NCBI GenBank assembly: GCA_905201505.1
Contig: CAJKOJ010000047.1
Span: 1 to 14,810 of the forward strand
Length of the DNA: 14,810 bases
Origin: an uncultured Eubacteriales bacterium
Lineage (GTDB): Bacteria; Bacillota; Clostridia; Lachnospirales; CAG-274
Direction: 5' to 3'
The translations under genes and the position numbers were made by a program. Below the pieces are notes generated by a model. It did no database searches. It was not told the origin of the DNA and was given only the letters and a program-made list of their open reading frames with translations. Positions 1 through 5,317 of this stretch are shown here, one piece after another (positions within the stretch are counted from its first letter, which is position 1; each line of letters begins with the position of its first letter).

Positions 1-6
1 GTAAAA

Positions 7-29
7 AAGCCATTTTTATGGCTTGTTTG
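7..29 (+). terminator. Probable terminator of the gene upstream of the window
   Basis: AAGCCAT (7-13) pairs perfectly with ATGGCTT (18-24) around a T4 loop, and TTGTTT-like sequence follows. Seven base pairs with a U-rich tail fit a weak Rho-independent terminator for a gene ending just left of the window. The stem is also preceded by an A run, so it could act on the minus strand too. Confidence 0.5.
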
Positions 30-61
30 CGGAAAACTTGGTAGTTCCTACCGTAGCTAAC

Positions 62-87
62 TGAAAGAAATGCAAGCATTTCTTTCA
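62..87 (+). promoter_or_regulatory. Perfect 12-bp hairpin in the tatD leader
   Basis: TGAAAGAAATGC (62-73) and GCATTTCTTTCA (76-87) are exact reverse complements with a 2-base spacer, giving a long but AT-rich stem. No U run follows, so it is not itself a normal terminator. It directly abuts the terminator hairpin at 87-117, with which it shares base 87. AAGCA at 74-78 could alternatively pair with TGCTT at 95-99 in the terminator's left arm. Pairing is seen; a regulatory role is inferred. Confidence 0.45.
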
Positions 88-117
88 AGGCTTTTGCTTT
101 TAAGCAAGAGCCTTTTT
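87..117 (+). terminator. Terminator-shaped hairpin directly before the tatD ribosome binding site
   Basis: AAGGCTTTTGCTT (87-99) pairs with AAGCAAGAGCCTT (102-114) over 13 base pairs with one G-U, followed by a T run to 117. This is a strong intrinsic terminator shape. It ends only four bases before the AGGGGAG ribosome binding site of tatD, so no promoter fits between them. Transcripts reaching tatD must read through it, which points to an attenuator rather than only the end of the preceding unit. Confidence 0.7.
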
Positions 118-134
118 AAGAGGGGAGATAAATA

Positions 135-890
135 ATGTATTTTGATACACACGCTCATTTTGACGATGAAAAATTTGATGAAAACAGAGATACTTTAATA
201 GAAGAAATGCACTCAAACGGTGTGGATTATATTATAAATGTAGGTGCGGATATTAAAAGTTCTCAAAAAAGTATGGAGCTTGCAGAAAAATATGACTTTA
301 TATATGCTGCTGTAGGGGTGCATCCTCACGAAGTGGAAAATATGACAGATGAGGATATAGACAAGTTAAGAAAATTTGCAGAATATGAAAAAGTAGTTGC
401 AATAGGCGAGATAGGTCTTGACTATTACTATGATTTTTCCTCAAGAGACAAACAGAGATATTGGTTTGAAAGGCAGCTGAAATTGGCGTATGAGTTGAAT
501 TTGCCTGTAAGTATACATTCAAGAGAAGCGGCTAAGGAAACCTTTGATATAATTAAAAACAGCAATGTAAGAAAAGGTGTTATACATGCCTACAGCGGGA
601 GTACTGAAATGGCTAAGGATTATATTGATATGGGATTTTATATAGGAGTAGGCGGAGTTGTAACCTTTAAGAACGCAAAAAAGTTAATCGATGTAGTTAG
701 TTTTGCTCCGATTGAAAGAATTTTGCTTGAAACAGATTCGCCATATTTATCTCCTGTGCCTGTAAGAGGTACTGTAAATAATTCACAAAATTTAAAGTAT
801 GTTGCTGAAAAGATTGGCGAGATTAAACAAATTGAGCCTGAAAAAGTTTGTGAAATCACAGCCCAAAACGCAAAAGGAATATTTTGGTGA
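135..890 (+). CDS. tatD: TatD family metal-dependent hydrolase (DNase)
   Basis: Cytoplasmic metal-dependent hydrolase of the TatD family, 251 residues, the usual full length. The metal site of the TIM-barrel fold is complete: H6 and H8 in DTHAHFD, E92 in GEIGLDYY, H128 in SIHSR, H151 in IHAYSG and D201 in LLETDSPYL. Family members are 3'-5' exonucleases or DNases linked to DNA repair and nucleic acid turnover; the exact substrate of this one cannot be read from sequence. The ATG at 135 has an AGGGGAG ribosome binding site about eight bases upstream. In many Firmicutes this gene follows metG, and the three hairpins at 1-117 separate it from whatever lies to the left. The gene appears to be monocistronic or the end of an attenuated operon, because a candidate promoter for the next gene follows its stop codon closely. 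Confidence 0.93.
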   Translation: MYFDTHAHFDDEKFDENRDTLIEEMHSNGVDYIINVGADIKSSQKSMELAEKYDFIYAAVGVHPHEVENMTDEDIDKLRKFAEYEKVVAIGEIGLDYYYDFSSRDKQRYWFERQLKLAYELNLPVSIHSREAAKETFDIIKNSNVRKGVIHAYSGSTEMAKDYIDMGFYIGVGGVVTFKNAKKLIDVVSFAPIERILLETDSPYLSPVPVRGTVNNSQNLKYVAEKIGEIKQIEPEKVCEITAQNAKGIFW

Positions 891-900
891 AAAAAAGTTG

Positions 901-929
901 TTGCATAATTATTACGAATGTGTTAAGAT
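901..929 (+). promoter_or_regulatory. Candidate sigma-A promoter for the G5-3D gene
   Basis: A TTGCAT -35 box (901-906), a 17-base spacer and a TAAGAT -10 box (924-929) with an extended TG motif at 921-922. It starts only ten bases after the tatD stop. Transcription would begin near 936 and give a leader of about 215 bases before the ATG at 1151. Assigned by eye. Confidence 0.45.
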
Positions 930-935
930 AGATGT

Positions 936-1150
936 TGCAAGAGCAATTGGAGATTATTGTTCGTGGTTGTACATAAATCCAATTGGCTTATTATTTTGCG
1001 GTTTTTATTAAAAAATCTCAAAAAATTGTAACTCAAAACAACCAATAAGGAATTCGGTCGAATTAAGGAGAAAATTACGGCTGGCAAATTCGTATAAATT
1101 GCTTAAAAATTTGTTACGAAGTTGTTACAATTCCAGACGGGAGGATAATT
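936..1150 (+). promoter_or_regulatory. Long structured 5' leader of the G5-3D gene
   Basis: No credible gene lies here; the only open frame is an out-of-frame extension from inside tatD. Several complementary segments are visible: CAATTGG 944-950 with CCAATTG 979-985; ATTGTAAC 1025-1032 with GTTACAAT 1124-1131; and CGAATT 1059-1064, which can pair with AATTCG either at 1051-1056 or at 1087-1092. TTGTTAC is directly repeated at 1111-1117 and 1122-1128. The outer pairing (1025/1131) would enclose the alternative pair and end about ten bases before the GGGAGG ribosome binding site. I cannot match it to a known riboswitch; the conserved core of the c-di-AMP ydaO motif, which often precedes such genes, is not seen. 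Confidence 0.35.
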
Positions 1151-1885
1151 ATGTTTAAAAATTTTGCAAAATGTGCTGCATTAATGACGGTTGCAGTCAG
1201 TACTTTGACTACAACTACATACGCCGCAGAAAATGCTTTTATTGAATCTTCTGTAAATTATACAGCAGAGGCTAAGAGTAAGGTAACATACTACCAGACA
1301 AATGATGTTGACAGCAACGCTGAAAAGAGCGAGGTTAAAGTCAGCAGCAAGGAAGTACCTTATACTACAATTACAGAGAAGACTGACAGTCTTACAAAAG
1401 GAACTACTAAGGTAGCTCAGGAGGGTGTAAACGGCGTTAGTAAAGTTACAGAGGTGACTAAGTATGTAAATGGCGAAGTTGCAGATGTAAGCGTTACTGA
1501 GGAAGTTATTTCTGAGCCTATTGATGAAATTATATTAGAGGGTACTAAAGAGGTACCTACAGTACCCGGTATGGATACTGTTGAGTATTCTAAAGTGCTC
1601 ACTATGAATGCTACAGCTTACTGTCCATGTGCTAAATGCTGTGGTTCATACGCTAACGGCTATACAGCTAATGGTATGAAAGCCGGCTACGGTGTGGCTG
1701 CTGTAGATACAAGTGTTATACCTCTTGGCACAAAGCTTTATGTTGAGGGTTATGGCTATTGTATCGCTGCGGATACAGGCGGAGCAATAAAGGGAAACAG
1801 AATTGACCTTTGTTATGGCTCTCATCAGGCTGCTTTAAATTCAGGCTTTGGTCATAAGAATGTCAAAGTTTATGTTTTAGACTAA
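1151..1885 (+). CDS. Secreted G5 and 3D domain cell wall protein
   Basis: A 244-residue exported protein. Residues 1-25 form a signal peptide (K4 and K7, hydrophobic core, probable cleavage after TTTYA). Residues about 60-133 resemble a G5 domain, with the typical TEKTDSLTKG and EGVNGVSK stretches and a closing ILEGT; G5 domains bind cell wall or glycan material. Residues about 150-244 form a 3D domain with the three conserved aspartates D186 (VDTSVIPLGT), D208 (AADTGG) and D219 (NRIDLCY), preceded by the Cys-rich AYCPCAKCCG. The 3D fold is shared with MltA-type lytic transglycosylases and Firmicutes Rpf/YabE-like proteins, so a role in cleaving or remodelling peptidoglycan outside the cell is likely. 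The architecture resembles a short YabE without its DUF348 repeats. The ATG has a GGGAGG ribosome binding site at the usual distance. It has a long leader and a shared downstream terminator. Confidence 0.88.
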   Translation: MFKNFAKCAALMTVAVSTLTTTTYAAENAFIESSVNYTAEAKSKVTYYQTNDVDSNAEKSEVKVSSKEVPYTTITEKTDSLTKGTTKVAQEGVNGVSKVTEVTKYVNGEVADVSVTEEVISEPIDEIILEGTKEVPTVPGMDTVEYSKVLTMNATAYCPCAKCCGSYANGYTANGMKAGYGVAAVDTSVIPLGTKLYVEGYGYCIAADTGGAIKGNRIDLCYGSHQAALNSGFGHKNVKVYVLD

Positions 1886-1896
1886 ATTACTAAATG

Positions 1897-1943
1897 AAAA
1901 ATGTGTCATAAAAACCTTGTCAGGCTTTTATGACACATTTTTT
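1897..1943. terminator. Bidirectional terminator between convergent genes
   Basis: TGTGTCATAAAA (1902-1913) pairs with TTTTATGACACA (1926-1937). The stem is flanked by an A run on the left and a T run on the right, so it can end transcription on both strands. The right end overlaps the TAA stop codon of the minus-strand transporter gene (1942-1944), so the two genes share it with no spare sequence. Confidence 0.85.
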
Positions 1944-3744
1944 AATTTCGGCGGTTTTTGTTTATGCTGTATATAAGGCTTGATATGAGAAGCAGAAATG
2001 CTATAAGTCCGCCTATGCTGCCAAGTGAGAATTTATCTGACAAATTAATAATTTCTCCAAGGTTTCTGCCCCCTACAGGAAGAATTGCAAATATTGCAAG
2101 AAGTATTCCTATAAGTCCTTCACCAGCAATCATACCTGAAGAATAGAGAATTCCGTTTTTGCTCTCTGCATTTTTTTTGTCGGACCAAAGTCTTACAATA
2201 CCTCCAGACATAATACCCATACTTAAATGAATCGGAAGGTATATACCTATACAAAACGGCAATACTGGAATACCTATGATTTCTATAAAAACAGCAATAA
2301 ATGCACCTATAAACACAAGGTTCCATGGAAGTGAACCGCCCATAACTCCTTCTACAACAAGTTTCATAAGAGTTGCCTGAGGTGCAGGAAGTTCTGTGGA
2401 GCCGTATCCCCACGCTTTGTTTAAAAGATAGAGAATTGCACCTATAAAAAGAGAAGATACAGCAACACCTATAAATTCGCCTATTTGCTGTTTATATGGA
2501 GTTGCCCCCAGTATGTCACCTGTTTTTAAATCCTGAGAAGTGTCTCCTGCTATTGCTACTACAATACAAATAATTGAGCCTATGGCTATTGCTCCTATCA
2601 TTCCGCTTCGGGCATCATAGCCGCTTGCTTTAAGTATAAATGCAGAAATGAGAAGTGTAGCAATTGTCATACCGGAAACAGGATTGTTAGAGCTGCCTAC
2701 AAGACCTACAAGTCTTGAGGATACAGTAGCAAAGAAAAAACCAAACAGAGCAACTATAACAGCACCTATAAGTGTAACAGGAATAAAAGGAACAAGCCAG
2801 ACTATTAAAATAAGAGCTGCAATGAGAGGGAGAATTATTTTTAATGAAATATCCTTTTTATCATTATTTGTATCAGAATTTATGCTTTTTAAGGATTTGG
2901 AAAATGTTGTGATTATAAGAGGTAGAGATTTTAAGAGGCTTATTATACCTCCTGCTGCAACAGCACCTGCTCCTATATAACGTATATAACTGCGCCATAT
3001 TGCAAAAGAGTCCATATCGGTGAGAACGTCGCCTCCGAGAAATGAGAGCAGGGGCATAAGCACAAGCCACGACATTATACCTCCTCCAAGCATATATGAA
3101 GCAATTTTGGGACCGCAGATATAACCTACACCTGTTAAGGCAGGGAGAATATCAATACCAAAGCCGCTGCCTCTGAAGCGTTTTGGCTCATAGTGAAGCT
3201 GAGACGGAAATATGCCGAGACCGTCAGTTATAATTTTGTAAATAGCTGAAAAAGTGAGACCTTTAAATACTGTTGATGCAGACGCTCCTTTTTCCTCTCC
3301 TGCAAGAAGAACTTCCGCACAGGCTGTTCCTTCAGGATAAGGTAGATTTTCGCGGGGATTTGATATAAGTATGCTTCTTAAAGGAATCATAAAGGCTACG
3401 CCAAGCATACCTCCGCATAAAGAAATAAGACAAATCTCAATAAGGGAGGGCTGTGCAGTGCCCCATTCAGCAGACCACATAAAAAGTGCAGGCAGTGTAA
3501 ATATTGCACCTGCAGCAATAGATTCACCTGCTGAGCCTATTGTCTGGACCATATTGTTCTCAAGTATTGAATTACGCTTTAAAAGAAGTCTTATTATACC
3601 CATAGACAGTACAGCTGCAGGTATTGATGCAGATACTGTCATACCTACCCTTAAGCCGAGATAGGCATTTGCTCCGCCAAAGGCTATTGCAAGAAATATA
3701 CCTGTTATGATTGATGTAGCTGTTAATTCCTGCTTTTTATTCAT
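1942..3744 (-). CDS. OPT family oligopeptide transporter
   Basis: A 600-residue polytopic inner membrane protein of the OPT (oligopeptide transporter/YSL) family, bacterial branch. Family hallmarks include GGANAYLGLRVGMTVSASIP at residues 23-42, the NPRENLPYPEGTACAEVL signature at 129-146, SSNNPVSGMTIATLL at 351-365, and GDTSQDLKTGDILGATPYKQ at 400-419. About 14 or more hydrophobic segments can be seen, broken by a polar loop at about 283-300. Family members take up small peptides or metal chelates, probably with protons; the substrate here cannot be told. The ATG at 3744 has a GAGGAAGG ribosome binding site on the minus strand (plus positions 3753-3760). It stands alone on its strand, divergent from the glycosylation operon, and ends in the shared terminator. 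Length is slightly short of many bacterial relatives, but no key region is missing. Confidence 0.92.
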   Translation of the reverse strand: MNKKQELTATSIITGIFLAIAFGGANAYLGLRVGMTVSASIPAAVLSMGIIRLLLKRNSILENNMVQTIGSAGESIAAGAIFTLPALFMWSAEWGTAQPSLIEICLISLCGGMLGVAFMIPLRSILISNPRENLPYPEGTACAEVLLAGEEKGASASTVFKGLTFSAIYKIITDGLGIFPSQLHYEPKRFRGSGFGIDILPALTGVGYICGPKIASYMLGGGIMSWLVLMPLLSFLGGDVLTDMDSFAIWRSYIRYIGAGAVAAGGIISLLKSLPLIITTFSKSLKSINSDTNNDKKDISLKIILPLIAALILIVWLVPFIPVTLIGAVIVALFGFFFATVSSRLVGLVGSSNNPVSGMTIATLLISAFILKASGYDARSGMIGAIAIGSIICIVVAIAGDTSQDLKTGDILGATPYKQQIGEFIGVAVSSLFIGAILYLLNKAWGYGSTELPAPQATLMKLVVEGVMGGSLPWNLVFIGAFIAVFIEIIGIPVLPFCIGIYLPIHLSMGIMSGGIVRLWSDKKNAESKNGILYSSGMIAGEGLIGILLAIFAILPVGGRNLGEIINLSDKFSLGSIGGLIAFLLLISSLIYSINKNRRN

Positions 3745-3774
3745 TGTTAATACCTTCCTCTGTTTATATAAAAT

Positions 3775-3810
3775 TACAGTAAATGTATTCTGTAGTTGAA
3801 TTTACATTTA
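3775..3810. promoter_or_regulatory. Dyad-rich operator-like region upstream of the OPT gene
   Basis: Two overlapping dyads sit 30-65 bases upstream of the OPT start: TACAG and CTGTA about ten bases apart (3776-3795), and TAAATGTATTC (3780-3790) against GAATTTACATTTA (3798-3810). TTACAGTAA is also a perfect short palindrome. This could be a repressor site or an mRNA hairpin in the OPT leader. The region is very AT-rich, so chance symmetry is possible, and no regulator can be named. Confidence 0.3.
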
Positions 3811-3847
3811 TTTTAGCCAATATTAATAAAAAAATACAAAAAATTTA

Positions 3848-3876
3848 TTGCTATATTATTAAATTTAGGGTAAAAT
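3848..3876 (+). promoter_or_regulatory. Promoter of the glycosylation operon
   Basis: A TTGCTA -35 box (3848-3853), an exact 17-base spacer and a TAAAAT -10 box (3871-3876) match a sigma-A promoter well. Transcription would start near 3883, leaving a leader of about 37 bases with an AAAGGAG ribosome binding site before the ATG at 3920. Confidence 0.6.
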
Positions 3877-3919
3877 AATTATGTATGTTTTTGTATTTAA
3901 CTAAAGAAAGGAGACTATT

Positions 3920-4876
3920 ATGCTTGTAGAATTAATAGTCCCTTGCTATAACGAATCTGCAGTGCTTAATTTGTTTTATGAGGAAAGCTGCAGGGTTATA
4001 AATACTATAAAGGATTATGATTTCAATTTTATATTTATAGACGATGGTAGCAAGGATGATACTTTGTCAATAATGAAAGAACTTGCCTGCAAGGATGAGA
4101 GAGTTAAGTATATTTCCTTTTCCAGAAATTTCGGCAAGGAGTCTGCAATGTTTGCGGGACTTAAAAATTCTAAAGGTGATTATGCTGTTGTTATGGACGC
4201 TGATTTGCAGCACCCGCCTGCACTTATACCTAAGATGCTTGGTGCAATGGAAGAGGGATATGACTGCTGTGCAACAAACAGAGCAACAAGAGACGGGGAC
4301 CCATTTTTAAGAACTTTGTTTACCAGAAATTTCTACAGGTTTATAAACAGGATTTCAGAAGTAGATATGCCTGATGGTGCCGGGGATTTCAGAATGATGA
4401 ACAGAAAAATGATTCAGGCAGTTATTGCCATGAGTGAAGTTCAAAGATTCAGCAAGGGCATTTTCAGCTGGGTAGGATTTGATACTAAGTGGATTGACTT
4501 TGAAGATGTTGAAAGAGCAGCAGGAGAAACCAAATGGAGCTTTTGGGGGCTTTTTAAATATGCTATTGAAGGAATTACAGCTTTTTCAACTGTGCCCCTT
4601 AAACTGGCAATATACTTTGGTTCACTTGTGTCATTATCTTCTTTTATATATTTGATATGTGTAATTTTAAAAACACTTATACATGGAAGAGATTTCCCCG
4701 GATATGCTTCAATAATTGCAATTTTGCTTTTCCTGGGTGGCTGTATTATACTATGCTGCGGAATACTGGGAGAATATGTGGCAAAAATATATATTGAAGT
4801 TAAAAACAGACCTGTTTATATTATAGGAAAAACAAATATAGAAAATCCTGTAAATGACTATGGAAGGGGAAAGTAA
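3920..4876 (+). CDS. Membrane GT2 glycosyltransferase, polyprenyl-phosphate type (CsbB/GtrB-like)
   Basis: A 318-residue family 2 glycosyltransferase of the dolichyl/undecaprenyl-phosphate sugar synthase group. The N-terminal GT-A domain shows VPCYNES (8-14), the FIDDGSKDDT nucleotide-binding segment (39-48), the DAD metal motif in MDADLQHPP (D93, D95), and the acceptor-site stretch RFSKGIFSWVG (176-186). Two membrane segments follow at about 225-250 and 262-288, then a short cytoplasmic tail. Such enzymes move a sugar from a nucleotide donor to undecaprenyl phosphate on the inner membrane face. It is the first gene of an operon: its stop codon lies one base before the start of the GtrA-like gene, and a YfhO-like gene follows. 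That order matches B. subtilis CsbB-type systems for modifying lipoteichoic acid or similar polymers. The sugar cannot be read from sequence. Confidence 0.9.
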   Translation: MLVELIVPCYNESAVLNLFYEESCRVINTIKDYDFNFIFIDDGSKDDTLSIMKELACKDERVKYISFSRNFGKESAMFAGLKNSKGDYAVVMDADLQHPPALIPKMLGAMEEGYDCCATNRATRDGDPFLRTLFTRNFYRFINRISEVDMPDGAGDFRMMNRKMIQAVIAMSEVQRFSKGIFSWVGFDTKWIDFEDVERAAGETKWSFWGLFKYAIEGITAFSTVPLKLAIYFGSLVSLSSFIYLICVILKTLIHGRDFPGYASIIAILLFLGGCIILCCGILGEYVAKIYIEVKNRPVYIIGKTNIENPVNDYGRGK

Positions 4877-4877
4877 T

Positions 4878-5306
4878 ATGGCTGAGACTGTGTTTAAGAC
4901 CCTTATAAACAGGGAAACTATAAGTTATCTTATATTCGGTGTGCTTACAACAGTTGTAAGTATTGTGTCTTATGAGGCAGTTAAAAGGCTTTTAAGTCAT
5001 AAAAAGGAGCCTACGCCTTTAATAATAAATATTGCAACGCTGTCAAGCTGGGTACTTGCTGTTGCCTTTGCCTACATAACAAACAAGCTTTTTGTATTTC
5101 AGTCTGCGTCAATGGAAATGGGAGTGCTTTTTAAAGAGATTTCCGCTTTTGTCGGTGCAAGGCTTTTGTCACTGGGATTTGAAATACTATGGATGAACAT
5201 TACAACAGTTGTATTGAAATGGAATGACAGCTTTTGTAAGATTGCAGCTCAGTTTGTAATTGTAGTAATGAACTATATTTTCAGTAAATTATTTATATTT
5301 AAGTAA
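4878..5306 (+). CDS. GtrA family membrane protein (putative lipid-linked sugar flippase)
   Basis: A 142-residue integral membrane protein of the GtrA/GtcA family with four hydrophobic segments. It carries the family's AYITNKLFVF stretch after the second segment and a closing NYIFSKLFIF. GtrA proteins are thought to flip undecaprenyl-phosphate-linked sugars to the outer face of the membrane. The open frame begins upstream at 4854, overlapping the glycosyltransferase gene, but the ATG at 4878 is the better start. It has a GGAAGGGGA ribosome binding site at about eight bases, follows the previous stop codon (4874-4876) by one base, and gives a family-standard N-terminus. Its own TAA stop (5304-5306) runs into the AAGGAG site of the next gene, so the genes are probably translated in a coupled way. 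Confidence 0.88.
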   Translation: MAETVFKTLINRETISYLIFGVLTTVVSIVSYEAVKRLLSHKKEPTPLIINIATLSSWVLAVAFAYITNKLFVFQSASMEMGVLFKEISAFVGARLLSLGFEILWMNITTVVLKWNDSFCKIAAQFVIVVMNYIFSKLFIFK

Positions 5307-5317
5307 GGAGAATTTGT

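Noticed and set aside
26..60. PreQ1-like or other small riboswitch before tatD
   Set aside because: The GGTAG/CTACC stem looked suggestive, but the conserved loop and A-rich tail needed for preQ1-I are absent, and no other known core fits.
1..134. T-box leader
   Set aside because: No AGGGTGG-type T-box sequence or specifier-loop layout is present, and tatD is not a usual T-box target.
799..1011. 70-residue open frame starting inside tatD and running into the intergenic region
   Set aside because: It overlaps tatD in another frame, has no ribosome binding site at its start, and its composition looks like translated noncoding AT-rich DNA.
890..1150. c-di-AMP (ydaO) riboswitch upstream of the G5-3D gene
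   Set aside because: Considered because such genes are frequent targets, but I cannot find the conserved G-rich and CAGCTAACCTC-like segments.
2120..2413. 97-residue minus-strand open frame inside the OPT gene
   Set aside because: Out-of-frame shadow of a clearly conserved transporter; Cys/Arg/Tyr-rich composition typical of a wrong frame.
4854..4877. Upstream ATG for the GtrA-family gene overlapping the glycosyltransferase
   Set aside because: The added MTMEGESN does not fit the family, and the internal ATG has the ribosome binding site, which itself codes for this extension.
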